A DNA stretch of 64,000 nucleotides, from NCBI GenBank assembly GCA_934101595.1, contig CAKORR010000003.1, positions 62,001 through 126,000 on the forward strand, in the 5' to 3' direction. Origin of the DNA: an uncultured Bacilli bacterium. Lineage in GTDB: Bacteria > Bacillota_I > Bacilli_A > RF39 > UBA660. The position numbers and the translations under genes were made by a program. Under the pieces are notes generated by a model. That model did no database searches, was not told where the DNA came from, and saw only the letters and a list, made by a program, of their open reading frames with translations. Positions 24,257-32,720 of the stretch are shown here, in pieces; within the stretch, counting starts at the first letter, position 1; each line of letters opens with the position of its first letter.

Positions 24257-24605
24257 TTGTATTCATTTCTGTTAATTTTTCCTCTGTCCAAACAGGAAGC
24301 ATTTTTTTCAAAGGGTAAAATCCTTTTTTTGATTCTATTAATTTTTTTTCTTTCCCTGAAACTTTGTAATCCAAATTTCTTATTGATAATTTCAATTGAA
24401 GATTGTCTTCATCAACATCTACAACCCTGCAAAAAATTGTTTCACCTATTTTAAAATAATCTGAAACATTTTTTACAAATCCATTTGCGATTTCTGAGAT
24501 ATGAATAAGACCATCATAATAGGGATCTACATTTACAAATGCCCCATATTTTTCAATTCCTGTTATCTGGCCTCTTATGATATCCCCTACTTTATATTTT
24601 TCCAT
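24252..24605 (-). CDS. S1-domain RNA-binding protein (YugI/CvfD-like)
   Basis: A 117-residue protein dominated by one S1 domain (about 3-75: VGDIIRGQITGIEKYGAFVN, then YDGLIHISEI, then LKLSIR). Size and layout match the general stress protein 13/YugI/CvfD group, small S1 proteins that bind RNA and modulate translation or stress and virulence responses in Bacillota. The tail (about 85-117) is basic. Ribosome site GAGGGA. Monocistronic, convergent with tRNA-Leu. Confidence 0.85.
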   Translation of the reverse strand: MEKYKVGDIIRGQITGIEKYGAFVNVDPYYDGLIHISEIANGFVKNVSDYFKIGETIFCRVVDVDEDNLQLKLSIRNLDYKVSGKEKKLIESKKGFYPLKKMLPVWTEEKLTEMNTK

Positions 24606-24670
24606 AAAATCCCTCTTCTTTTATTATAGCATAATCAGTAAATATAAGGTATAATTTTATTGGTGGTTTT

Positions 24671-24901
24671 ATGAAGCAGGAAGAAAAAATAAAAAAAGTT
24701 ATAGATAATTTAAGACCTTATTTGAACCTTGATGGCGGCGACATAGAATTTATAAAATATGAGGATAAAACTTTATATGTAAAATTATTTGGTAACTGTG
24801 TACATTGCTTAATGCAAGATGACACTTTAAATGATGGCATATTAAAAATGATTCAAGAAGAGGTTCCAGAAGTAGAAAACATTATTAACGTTGAGTTATG
24901 A
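24671..24901 (+). CDS. NifU C-terminal-domain Fe-S scaffold protein (YutI-like)
   Basis: A 76-residue protein made of the NifU C-terminal domain: LRPYLNLDGGDIEFI, then the Cys pair in GNCVHCLMQDDTL, which holds a 4Fe-4S cluster for transfer to client enzymes. It matches Bacillus YutI in size, and the YutH-like, YutD and YunB-like genes follow nearby, as in Bacillus. Ribosome site GGTGG. It converges with the YutH-like gene with a 6-nt overlap. Confidence 0.92.
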   Translation: MKQEEKIKKVIDNLRPYLNLDGGDIEFIKYEDKTLYVKLFGNCVHCLMQDDTLNDGILKMIQEEVPEVENIINVEL

Positions 24902-25828
24902 TGTTTTTTTTAACCACACGATTTTTTCAAGTGGAGCATAGAGGTTTATTTGGTTAATAGTAAAATTCAAGAAGTCTTCATACTCATTTACTTTACTAAT
25001 TATTTTTAAAAGTTTTTCTTCATTTTCTTTACTATTGGAGTCGAGATAGTCTTCAAACGCATCAAAATAATATGACGGATATATTAGCCTTGCATAAAAA
25101 AGGCCATAATTAAACATACTAAATTTTTTCACTTTCAAAAATGATTTCAACTCATCATAAACAAAGTCGCTTGTAAAAAACAAAGATTTGAAGTATTCAG
25201 CATAATCGCGAACTTCATAATCAATTATAAATGACAAAGGATTTAAATAATTTAGTAAATAATTAGGTGAAAAAATTCTACGATGGCATATTGTCAAAAA
25301 GTTATTCTGTGAATCGTATCTGAAATGACTATCTACATAATTTAAGTATTCTATTGCATTTTCGGCCAAACCAATATAGTACGAAAAAGAATCTAAGATT
25401 ATAGCTTTATCCTTTGCATATTCTCTAACCTGCTGCTCCAGATAATCATTTTTTTGCATCCATAAACTTTTCCAATTTAAATTGTCATATTTAACTTTTG
25501 TATCTGTTACTCTTGTTTTATTAGAAAACATAATCATATCAAAGCAATTTATTTCTTCTTTATCACGATTTGTACTTCTCAATAAAACATAATGTTTATC
25601 ATTAAAAGTACATAAAACATCCCCAAATTTATTGATTATAATATCATGGCATGGTATGTTTTTTTCTTTTATGCTTCGACTAACAGAAATAATATCTTGA
25701 ATTGCTTTTTTATCTCTTAAATATGGAACAAAATAATAATTGGATTTATCATATAAAAAATAACCTATTTCTCCATTATCTTCTATATCAACTGTAATAT
25801 CAAAATAATATTTTAATGCTTGTTTCAT
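24896..25828 (-). CDS. CotS/YutH-like kinase-fold spore coat protein
   Basis: A 310-residue protein resembling the CotS/YutH group of aminoglycoside-phosphotransferase-fold proteins attached to the spore coat. In the C-lobe, ICHRRIFSPNYLLNYLNPLS, then FIIDYEVRDYAEYFKSLF follows the H.D....N........DfD....D.a..iR pattern, but the catalytic loop Asp is replaced (CHRR), so kinase activity is doubtful. Start is ATG 25828 after AGGAG; a longer frame upstream lacks a ribosome site. The place next to a YutI-like gene supports the YutH reading. Confidence 0.65.
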   Translation of the reverse strand: MKQALKYYFDITVDIEDNGEIGYFLYDKSNYYFVPYLRDKKAIQDIISVSRSIKEKNIPCHDIIINKFGDVLCTFNDKHYVLLRSTNRDKEEINCFDMIMFSNKTRVTDTKVKYDNLNWKSLWMQKNDYLEQQVREYAKDKAIILDSFSYYIGLAENAIEYLNYVDSHFRYDSQNNFLTICHRRIFSPNYLLNYLNPLSFIIDYEVRDYAEYFKSLFFTSDFVYDELKSFLKVKKFSMFNYGLFYARLIYPSYYFDAFEDYLDSNSKENEEKLLKIISKVNEYEDFLNFTINQINLYAPLEKIVWLKKTS

Positions 25829-25857
25829 ATTTGTTCTCCTATTTAAAAATATGCGAA

Positions 25858-25887
25858 GTAAAAAAAATAACAACTATTTAGTTGTTA
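25858..25887 (-). terminator. Terminator overlapping the stop of the Ser/Asn-rich protein gene
   Basis: TAACAACT / AGTTGTTA 8-bp stem with a 4-nt loop and at least seven T on the minus strand. The stop codon lies in the stem. Confidence 0.85.
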
Positions 25888-26819
25888 CTTTTTATCTTTG
25901 AGACAATTTCATCAAACATTTTTTCACAATTAAGCAAAAACTCTTTTTTCAATGTCTCTATATTATCATCGTTATCTTTTGGGGTTTCTACAACCGAGCT
26001 TGAATTTGATAGTCCTTGTGAATCTGGTGAAATATTATTTAAAACGTCTGTATTAGCCTGAGTGCTATTATTAATATCCTCAATTGGCATCATATTACTA
26101 TTTGGAACATCCATATTATTAAGCGGTGAATTACTTTCCACAGCTATATTTGAAGGCTCTGGTGAAACACTATTAGGTAGAATATCACCAGTTGAGTCAG
26201 GCATTACAGTGTTATTAGTATTTTCAGTAGTTTGAACATTATTATTTATAGCTTGACTATTTTCTGCCGGCATGTCAGCCAATAATGGATTAACAACAGC
26301 ATCAGTACTATTTTGCTCTGGCAATTCGTGTTGCTCATTCAAGACAGGTGCTGGGGCTTGCTCAACAGGGCTGTTAGAAACAACTACACTTTCAGATGGC
26401 ACAGCTTCTTGGCTTGCATTGTTTTCAAACAATGTTTCACCTCCTACAGGCGCAGGATTCATTTCTACTTCCTGTGGCTTATAAGAATTCTTCAATACAT
26501 CAAACGAAGCTAAAGGCAAAGTTAATTGGTTATAAAAAATTTCATCTGCGGTTAAACTTTGGGGAATATTTATATACTGTACATTACCACCTGATATTAT
26601 GCTTTTTAAAGCTTCTTTAACACTTGTCCACTCATTTTGATCTAATATTTTTGATAACTTTTCGCCACTAAAAGCCGAAACTAAAATAATTGGTAATCCC
26701 ATAGAGCCAACGCTCTCGGCATCCATAACTACATATTTTTTTTCTCCTACTGAAAAAGCACTTAGCAATGACTTTTCAACACTATTACCTGTTGGTAAAC
26801 TCAATTTAATCTTTGTCAC
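25878..26819 (-). CDS. Protein with conserved N-terminal domain and long Asn/Ser/Pro/Glu-rich linker, unknown
   Basis: A 313-residue protein without a signal peptide or membrane segment. Residues about 1-115 form a plausible globular alpha/beta domain (KKYVVMDAESVGSMGLPIIL, then IISGGNVQYINIPQSL). From about 120 to 275 the chain is low complexity, rich in Asn, Ser, Pro, Glu and Val, and the last 35 residues form a charged helix (IETLKKEFLLNCEKMFDEIV). I do not recognise the family. It starts at GTG 26819, 7 nt after GAGAGGGA. It lies between YutD and YutH-like genes, so a sporulation link is possible but unproven. Confidence 0.65.
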   Translation of the reverse strand: MTKIKLSLPTGNSVEKSLLSAFSVGEKKYVVMDAESVGSMGLPIILVSAFSGEKLSKILDQNEWTSVKEALKSIISGGNVQYINIPQSLTADEIFYNQLTLPLASFDVLKNSYKPQEVEMNPAPVGGETLFENNASQEAVPSESVVVSNSPVEQAPAPVLNEQHELPEQNSTDAVVNPLLADMPAENSQAINNNVQTTENTNNTVMPDSTGDILPNSVSPEPSNIAVESNSPLNNMDVPNSNMMPIEDINNSTQANTDVLNNISPDSQGLSNSSSVVETPKDNDDNIETLKKEFLLNCEKMFDEIVSKIKSNN

Positions 26820-26863
26820 TACAATCCCTCTCTATTCTAATAATTATTATAACAGAATGATTA

Positions 26864-27148
26864 TTACTTTTCAACGCTTATTTTCTTTAATATAAAATAC
26901 TGGCATCCAAAAGCACAATAATCTTTTAAATAATTATCAATTAGCTTACAATCATTGATTTTTTTATAATTTTTATTAGTTTTTTCGTTAAAACCTTTAA
27001 GTCGCAACTTTCCATATGCCCAATCTCCGACGATATAGTCATAAGTTTTAAAGTAATCCGTTGCTCTTTTTAAAACTTCTTCTTTATCATAAGCATCTTT
27101 ATAATTTTCCATTAACTCATATTTATTATCATTTAAAACTATTTCCAT
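26864..27148 (-). CDS. yutD: YutD family protein
   Basis: A 94-residue cytoplasmic protein matching the YutD (DUF1027) family: YDYIVGDWAYGKLRLKGF in the middle and LKDYCAFGCQYFILKKI near the end, against the family's DYIVGDWgy.qLRLKGF and eYCnfGCaYFvL.k. The function is not established; it is widespread in Bacilli next to yutC/yutE/lipA-region genes. Ribosome site GGGGT. It lies 3 nt after the upstream membrane-protein gene. Confidence 0.88.
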   Translation of the reverse strand: MEIVLNDNKYELMENYKDAYDKEEVLKRATDYFKTYDYIVGDWAYGKLRLKGFNEKTNKNYKKINDCKLIDNYLKDYCAFGCQYFILKKISVEK

Positions 27149-27151
27149 TTT

Positions 27152-27778
27152 CTACCCCACAAATATATTTACTAAAATTAACCCAATGCAAATTGCTAAA
27201 ATAACGCACAAAATTGCAATAATATTTACATATCCTCTAGCAGCACTCAGTCTGAAGTTATAACCATTGTTTAGTGATTCTAAATTATTTTTTTCATCAT
27301 CTATCTTAATTTCCGCATCCAATAATTCGATTTCTTCTTTTTTTTCGGGTACAACTAGTTTTTCTTTAAAATATTGTAATAGTTCAGCATTTTCTAGTTT
27401 AGCTAAGTCTCTTGTAAAATTTAAAAGTTTATCCTGGCTTAGTAAAACCACTTTTCTTTTTTGGAAAAACATTTCTACTAAATCAACACCCAATATGTAG
27501 AGATCATTGTTTTCATGAGACGTGTAATAATTGCTAAGTTTAGCAAAAAAGTTATAAACAAATTCTTCACTAGCTCCATATTTCATCATATTGATAACCA
27601 GGGCTTTTTCATCCCGTGTAATATAGGGATTTATAAAATCTAAATCTCCAAATACTTGAAAGAGTAAATCGAATATAACAAAATCTTTATCAATACTCTC
27701 ATTTGTAAGTTTTTCATTTTTTGCTATTTTATCTAAAACATTAACAATTAGTTCATTCTTAAAAATAGTATTTTTCAT
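27152..27778 (-). CDS. Helical protein with C-terminal membrane anchor, unknown
   Basis: A 208-residue protein. The first about 175 residues are predicted helical and cytoplasmic, with an acidic Lys/Glu stretch (about 145-170); a single membrane segment closes the protein (YVNIIAILCVILAICIGLIL, about 183-205). Tail-anchored topology. No family recognised. It is followed by yutD after 3 nt, so the two form an operon with the start site AGGTGAGAGT. Confidence 0.6.
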   Translation of the reverse strand: MKNTIFKNELIVNVLDKIAKNEKLTNESIDKDFVIFDLLFQVFGDLDFINPYITRDEKALVINMMKYGASEEFVYNFFAKLSNYYTSHENNDLYILGVDLVEMFFQKRKVVLLSQDKLLNFTRDLAKLENAELLQYFKEKLVVPEKKEEIELLDAEIKIDDEKNNLESLNNGYNFRLSAARGYVNIIAILCVILAICIGLILVNIFVG

Positions 27779-27807
27779 ACTCTCACCTAATATAAATTAT
27801 ATCACAA

Positions 27808-28491
27808 CTATTTTTCATTTGAAATATCAAATAATCTTGTTTCTTTTTCATATGTGCCTCCATAAAAACTTGGTACTTTTCCATTTATTATAGATGACAT
27901 TATAAGAAAGTTATAAGATGTTTTTAACGAATCTTGCGCTACAGGTGTTAAAATTTGTTCATTTATCGTAATATTAATATAAATTTCTACCAAAGCGTTA
28001 TTTAAGCCATAATCTGTTATTTTAGTTTTTAAGTTTGTTAAAGCATTTCCCACAATATTTATTTTTATAGGAATTTTTGGACCTAAATCATTTAAAAAAA
28101 CATTATTAAACATGGCGCCAACAGGAACATTTACAACAATAATATCATTATTTATTGAGGATATTAAGTTAGACGTTAATTCTTTCACAATTAAATAAGC
28201 ATTTTCAAGATAAAAGTCAACCATTATTATTTCATCATTTTTGTTTTTATTAATTTTTAATATATCATTTACGGATTTTTTATTTTTAAAAAAAGTATTA
28301 TTTATATTAGTATTAATACTTTTATATACAAAATCATTGACTTGATGAGAACTTATTTTATAAACTTTTGGGGTTAATTTTTTTCCCATGACATATAGTA
28401 TTATTATTGTATTAATAGCCACCATTAAAATTATTATAATAATAAAATTATATCCCCCATAATCTTTTTTGTTATTATTAAAAATTTTCAT
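27808..28491 (-). CDS. yunB: Sporulation protein YunB
   Basis: A 227-residue membrane-anchored protein. One membrane segment (about 17-36) is followed by an external domain with the YunB signatures VVNVPVGAMFNNVFLNDLGP, then KIPIKINIVG, then the end motif INGKVPSFYGG. In Bacillus YunB is made under sigma-E and is needed for proper spore formation. No Shine-Dalgarno is visible; instead CATATAAT ends 5 nt before the ATG, so the mRNA may be leaderless. Confidence 0.9.
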   Translation of the reverse strand: MKIFNNNKKDYGGYNFIIIIILMVAINTIIILYVMGKKLTPKVYKISSHQVNDFVYKSINTNINNTFFKNKKSVNDILKINKNKNDEIIMVDFYLENAYLIVKELTSNLISSINNDIIVVNVPVGAMFNNVFLNDLGPKIPIKINIVGNALTNLKTKITDYGLNNALVEIYINITINEQILTPVAQDSLKTSYNFLIMSSIINGKVPSFYGGTYEKETRLFDISNEK

Positions 28492-28504
28492 ACTTAATTA
28501 TATG

Positions 28505-28531
28505 AAAAAAAAAGAAATATATAAATTTCTT
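28505..28531 (-). terminator. Terminator after the tail-anchored acidic protein gene
   Basis: AAGAAAT / ATTTCTT stem with a 6-nt loop and nine T on the minus strand; it touches the stop codon of the gene starting at 29351. Confidence 0.85.
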
Positions 28532-29351
28532 AAAATAAATTCCAGTTTAAAAAGTTATTAAGAAAGGCAACTAGACCAATTACAAAACCCATTACTAGCA
28601 AAACAATAACAATAATAAGTAAAGTCTTGTGTGAATTAACCTCAGCCTTAAGATCATTAAAATCGTCAAAATCGCTATCAGTAAATTGAACAGAATTGGT
28701 ATAAAATGATGAATCAATACCTGTCATTTTATCAATTTCTTTTTCTGGTATTTTTGGAGTTTCTTCTTCTTTTTGGGTATCTTCATTTGTTGGCTCAGTA
28801 TTTTCTAAAGTGGATGATTCGCCAAAGTTTCCATCCAAAAGTCCTAGAGGATCAATCTCTTTTTCCCGATTTTGCATTTCTCTTTCAGTAATTGTGTTAA
28901 TTAAATTTATTAATGTCTTTTCTTCCTCGGTTTCGCTGTCTTCCGAAGATTTAGAAAGGTTTAGGTTACTTAAAATATTAAACTGTGTATCTCTAAGCTT
29001 TTTTGACCTTTCTTTTTCATAATTATCCTCTTTTTCTTCTTTTGCTTTTTCTAAAATAGCATTTATGTCATATTCCTTAGTTTCATCAAGGTCAATTTTT
29101 TCTTTTTCATCTTCAATATCAATTCTAATTGATTTTCTTTTAGGAGCTCTGTTATATTTTGTATCTAATATTTTTTTGATTTTTTCAACATCAATGTTAT
29201 TGTTAACATTTGAAAGAACTGTCGCATTATTAGAAATTTCAAATTTATCAATTTCGCTATTACTTATCTCTTTATATAAGTCAGCATTTTTCTTAGAACG
29301 TAATCCTAATTTTTCGTCTTCATGATAATATTTTTCCATTCTAGAAGCCAT
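28530..29351 (-). CDS. Acidic coiled-coil protein with C-terminal membrane anchor, unknown
   Basis: A 273-residue protein with highly charged, Glu/Lys-rich helical stretches (about 60-150), a Glu/Thr/Pro-rich linker (about 165-205) and a single membrane segment at the end (LLIIVIVLLVMGFVIGLVAF, about 243-264). It is tail-anchored with nearly all mass in the cytoplasm. No family recognised. The chosen ATG follows AAGGAGTGG; a longer frame adds 11 residues without a better site. It lies between yunB and a divergent ferredoxin gene, with its own terminator. Confidence 0.65.
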   Translation of the reverse strand: MASRMEKYYHEDEKLGLRSKKNADLYKEISNSEIDKFEISNNATVLSNVNNNIDVEKIKKILDTKYNRAPKRKSIRIDIEDEKEKIDLDETKEYDINAILEKAKEEKEDNYEKERSKKLRDTQFNILSNLNLSKSSEDSETEEEKTLINLINTITEREMQNREKEIDPLGLLDGNFGESSTLENTEPTNEDTQKEEETPKIPEKEIDKMTGIDSSFYTNSVQFTDSDFDDFNDLKAEVNSHKTLLIIVIVLLVMGFVIGLVAFLNNFLNWNLF

Positions 29352-29458
29352 AAAACCACTCCTTATAGTAAAATCATAACACAATATGACATTTTTTTAA
29401 ACTAAAAAAATTGCTTTTTTTTAATTGTTTAATTATAATTAACTAAGGAGATGATTTT

Positions 29459-29710
29459 ATGAAAAAATTAGTAGTTGATGAAAATTCTTGTATTGGATGT
29501 GGAGCTTGTATTTCACTAGATGAAAAACATTTTTCATTCTCCGATGATGGACTTTCAATGGCTATTTCAAATGATGATCTTGAAAGCAGCGAATTAAAAA
29601 GTGCTATTGAGTGTTGTCCAACTAATGCTATTAAAATTGAAGAAAGTAAATGCTCATGTGATTCTAATAGTGAACATTGTGATTGTGAAAACTGTGATTG
29701 TAAACATTAA
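29459..29710 (+). CDS. fer: Ferredoxin with Cys-rich C-terminal tail
   Basis: An 83-residue protein. Residues 1-61 form a one-cluster 4Fe-4S ferredoxin: C-x2-C-x2-C in SCIGCGACIS, and the distal ECCPTNAI for the fourth ligand. It carries electrons for small redox enzymes. The remaining 20 residues are unusual: six Cys and two His in alternating CxC and CxxC pairs with acidic residues, like a small metal-binding tail. Ribosome site AAGGAG. Monocistronic, ended by a strong bidirectional terminator. Confidence 0.9.
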   Translation: MKKLVVDENSCIGCGACISLDEKHFSFSDDGLSMAISNDDLESSELKSAIECCPTNAIKIEESKCSCDSNSEHCDCENCDCKH

Positions 29711-29734
29711 AAAAGGCTTAAGAAAAGCCTTTTT
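29709..29734. terminator. Bidirectional terminator between ferredoxin and rluB
   Basis: AAAAAGGCTT / AAGCCTTTTT-type stem with a short loop between convergent genes; T-runs on both sides. Confidence 0.85.
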
Positions 29735-30446
29735 ATTTGTTTCGATATAACTTTTTAACTTCTTTTAAAGAAAGTGCACGATATTCTCCTGGTTTTAGTC
29801 CATCAAGAGTTAGAAAATCATATGATATTCTACTCAACTTAATAACAGGATGATTAAGTAAATCAAAAAGCCTTTTTACTATATGATTTCGCCCCTCAAC
29901 AATCGTTATTTCAACCAACATATTTTGCTTTTCTTTATCTTTTTTTCTTACTTTAAAATGAGTAACATTAACCTTTCTATTATCAACAGAAAGGCCTTTT
30001 TTTATTTTAAAAATTTCCTCAGAAGTTAGTAATCCCTCGATTTTAGCAATATAAGTTTTCTCAACATTATTTTTTGGATGCATCAATAAATTTGCTAATT
30101 CACCATCATTTGTTAATAAAATCAAACCGGTAGTGTCATAATCCAGTCTACCAATAGGATAAATCCTATCCTGATTATTGATTAAATCTACAACTGTCGT
30201 GCGTCCTAAATCATCATGCACGCTACAAATGGTTTTTCTTGGTTTGTACAGTAAATAGTAAACTTTAGGATTTTGAAAATCTATTTTTTGGCCATCAATC
30301 GATATAATATCACTACTAGACACTTTAGTTCCAAGGGTGTTAATGACTTTATTATTTACTTTAACTTTGCCTTGTAAGATAAGTTCTTCTGCTTTTCTAC
30401 GAGATGTATATCCACTATTTGCAATTACTTTTTGAAGACGTTCCAT
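29733..30446 (-). CDS. rluB: 23S rRNA pseudouridine synthase RluB/RsuA family
   Basis: A 237-residue enzyme. An S4 RNA-binding domain (about 1-60: RLQKVIANSGYTSRRKAEEL) is followed by the RsuA/RluB catalytic domain with the Asp motif GRLDYDTTGLILLTNDGELA and the closing GRNHIVKRLF and KLSRI. It converts a uridine of large-subunit rRNA to pseudouridine. rluB next to spmB is also the Bacillus order. Ribosome site GGTGATTTT. 48 nt after spmB. Confidence 0.94.
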   Translation of the reverse strand: MERLQKVIANSGYTSRRKAEELILQGKVKVNNKVINTLGTKVSSSDIISIDGQKIDFQNPKVYYLLYKPRKTICSVHDDLGRTTVVDLINNQDRIYPIGRLDYDTTGLILLTNDGELANLLMHPKNNVEKTYIAKIEGLLTSEEIFKIKKGLSVDNRKVNVTHFKVRKKDKEKQNMLVEITIVEGRNHIVKRLFDLLNHPVIKLSRISYDFLTLDGLKPGEYRALSLKEVKKLYRNK

Positions 30447-30494
30447 AAAATCACCACAAAAAGTATATCATGATTTTAAAAAAATACAATATTT

Positions 30495-31016
30495 TTATCC
30501 AAAAAAGACTCTAGTTAAAACAAAAGCCGATATTATTCCAACTAAATCTGCAAATAATCCAACTGGAACTGCATGTCTTGATTTTGAAATCTTAACACTA
30601 CCAAAATATAATGCAATAACATATATGGTAGTATCGGTGCATCCTTGTAATATACTTGCTAATCTACCCACATAGCTATCAGGTCCAAAGGACGCAAAAA
30701 TATCATTCATTATTGCTAGTGATGCTGTTCCTGAAATTGGCCTTAATATTGCCATTGGCAAAATATTAAGAGGAATATTAACGCTCTTTAATACTGGAGT
30801 AACTTTTTTTAACAAAAAATATATAACTCCACTATTCATGAAAATATTAATAGCAAATACCATTGCTAATATGGCTGGAAAAATATCAAAAGAAATCTGC
30901 AATCCTTCTTTTGCACCTTTTAAAAATGAATTATAAATATCAACTTTTTTTCTAAGACCATTTAAAATAACCGCTAAAACAAATACCGGAATTATTATTT
31001 TAGAAAATGTATTCAT
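30495..31016 (-). CDS. spmB: Spore maturation protein SpmB
   Basis: A 173-residue membrane protein of the nucleoside-recognition (Gate) domain family. The region ISFDIFPAILAMVFAINIFM, then MAILRPISGTASLAIM, then LQGCTDTTIYVIALYFGSV matches SpmB, which with SpmA promotes spore-core dehydration. Length is typical. Its ATG overlaps the spmA stop by 4 nt. It is the third gene of the dacF-spmA-spmB operon, made in the mother cell in Bacillus. Confidence 0.95.
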   Translation of the reverse strand: MNTFSKIIIPVFVLAVILNGLRKKVDIYNSFLKGAKEGLQISFDIFPAILAMVFAINIFMNSGVIYFLLKKVTPVLKSVNIPLNILPMAILRPISGTASLAIMNDIFASFGPDSYVGRLASILQGCTDTTIYVIALYFGSVKISKSRHAVPVGLFADLVGIISAFVLTRVFFG

Positions 31017-31594
31017 GATTTTTTCCTCTTTCTAATTATATAATCTAACGTAAGTCCGGATACACAAGAAAGAGCCGTTGCAATTACCGCTGGAGGTATT
31101 ATTTCAGCAGGATTGGAACTATTATACATGACTCTCATTGCTAAAATGGTTGTTGGAATAACGGTCACTCCTGCTGTATTTAACACTAAAAATGTAACCA
31201 TTGCTTCACTTGCTTTTGTTTTGTCAGTATTTTCTTTTTGGAGTTCTTGCATTGCTTTTAAACCCGCCGGCGTGGCAGCTGATCCAAGTCCCAAAGCATT
31301 GGCAGCAATATTGGATGATATATATCCAAGAGCTTTACTACCCTTTTTTACACTAGGAAATAATTTTTTTAAAAAAGGTTCCAAAATTTTGGCAAATTTA
31401 TCAAGAACGCCGCTTTCTTCAGCAATTTTCATAATACCTGTCCATAACACTATAACCGGCATTAGTTCTAACATTAGATCTAATGCTTTTTTTGCATTGG
31501 TCAATATTTCATTATTAAGAGCGTCGATATTACCAGTAAAAAAATAATAAATAATTCCTGCAGCTATTAAAAGAGCCCATATTATGTTTATCAG
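31013..31594 (-). CDS. spmA: Spore maturation protein SpmA
   Basis: A 193-residue membrane protein of the Gate family, partner of SpmB. Core motifs include VLWTGIMKIAEESGVLDKFA and NIAANALGLGSAATPAGLKA. The first good in-frame start (TTG 31504) would remove about 30 residues, including the conserved first membrane helix (INIIWALLIAAGIIYYF). I therefore place the start at CTG 31594, 8 nt after GGGG and overlapping the dacF stop (CTGATAAAC); this gives the usual SpmA length. The rare start codon suggests translational coupling to dacF. Confidence 0.85.
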   Translation of the reverse strand: MINIIWALLIAAGIIYYFFTGNIDALNNEILTNAKKALDLMLELMPVIVLWTGIMKIAEESGVLDKFAKILEPFLKKLFPSVKKGSKALGYISSNIAANALGLGSAATPAGLKAMQELQKENTDKTKASEAMVTFLVLNTAGVTVIPTTILAMRVMYNSSNPAEIIPPAVIATALSCVSGLTLDYIIRKRKKS

Positions 31595-32670
31595 CTAAAC
31601 CACCCCTTTATTTTTTGCCAAAGGCTTTTTTTACCATTCTTTTTTTCTTTTGTGGCAAATATTTTTTCTTTATATAATAATGTATCACCTAAATATATAT
31701 CTGCACTACCAATATAAGTATCTTTAGTAATTTTAACATCATTTAAAATATTGTATTTAACACTTATTTTTTTTTCATCACCGTTTTTTATTAAAGCGTA
31801 GTAGTCATTTTTCACATATGTTTTTACGTTTTTTTTGTTGTATTTTGTTAATATTTTAAAATTATTTTTGTCAATTACCAAGACGGCATGATACATTTTA
31901 AAATACTTTTCACATAAATCTTTATGATCTTTAAAGTCATTCGGATCATTTAAAGTTACTATTACTAGGTTCATATTGTCTTTTTTGGCCGTTGTGACTA
32001 AAGTACGACGCGCCTTTTTAGTATAACCTGTCTTACCACCAGTAATATATGGATAACTATGCAAAAGCTTATTTTTATTTGTCCAGACATACGTTTTAAA
32101 ATTGGTTTTTACTGTATACTTTTTGGTTGATACTATTTCTCTAAATATATCTAATTTCATTGCTTCTCTCATTAAAATTGCCATATCATACGCTGTTGAC
32201 ATATTGCCATCTCCATTTTCATCTTCTAGGCCATGATTATTTAAAAAAATAGTGTTTTTCATACCGATATTTGTAGCTTCTTTATTCATCAATTTAACAA
32301 ATTCATCCATATTTTTTGAAATATTATTTGCAATTATTATCGCAGCATCATTTCCGCTTCTCAGCATGAGTCCATATAATAAATCTATTAATTTAAGCTT
32401 TTCACCTACTTCTATATATATTGCCGATCCGTAGGCTTTTAAAACTTCCTTATCTACCACTACTACTTTATTAATATCACCATACTTGATAGCTACATAA
32501 GCAGTCATGATTTTTGTAGTACTAGCAATAAGTTTTCTTTCACTAATATTTTGCGAAAATAGTATTTGGTCACTATTTAAATCCATAACGATTGCCGAAG
32601 AGGCACTAATAGCAAGCGTTTTCAAAGGTAATGCAAAAATAATTAAACCTAAAAATATAACTTTTTTCAT
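31591..32670 (-). CDS. dacF: D-alanyl-D-alanine carboxypeptidase (DacF/DacB family)
   Basis: A 359-residue low-molecular-weight PBP that trims pentapeptides in peptidoglycan, here likely spore cortex. It has a signal peptide (about 1-20), the active-site tetrad S50-T-T-K53, S105-G-N107 and K213-T-G215, then a C-terminal beta domain and an amphipathic/basic end (KSLWQKIKGWFS) for membrane contact. Its place before spmA-spmB points to the sporulation-specific DacB/DacF subgroup. Ribosome site AATAGGTG. Confidence 0.94.
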   Translation of the reverse strand: MKKVIFLGLIIFALPLKTLAISASSAIVMDLNSDQILFSQNISERKLIASTTKIMTAYVAIKYGDINKVVVVDKEVLKAYGSAIYIEVGEKLKLIDLLYGLMLRSGNDAAIIIANNISKNMDEFVKLMNKEATNIGMKNTIFLNNHGLEDENGDGNMSTAYDMAILMREAMKLDIFREIVSTKKYTVKTNFKTYVWTNKNKLLHSYPYITGGKTGYTKKARRTLVTTAKKDNMNLVIVTLNDPNDFKDHKDLCEKYFKMYHAVLVIDKNNFKILTKYNKKNVKTYVKNDYYALIKNGDEKKISVKYNILNDVKITKDTYIGSADIYLGDTLLYKEKIFATKEKKNGKKSLWQKIKGWFS

Positions 32671-32690
32671 AATTCACCTATTAATTAATA

Positions 32691-32720
32691 TGAAAAAAAG
32701 GACTATTATAGTCCTTTTTT
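32691..32720. terminator. Strong terminator between unknown gene and dacF
   Basis: AAAAAAGGACTA / TAGTCCTTTTTT 12-bp stem with a 3-nt loop and T-run on both strands. Confidence 0.92.
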
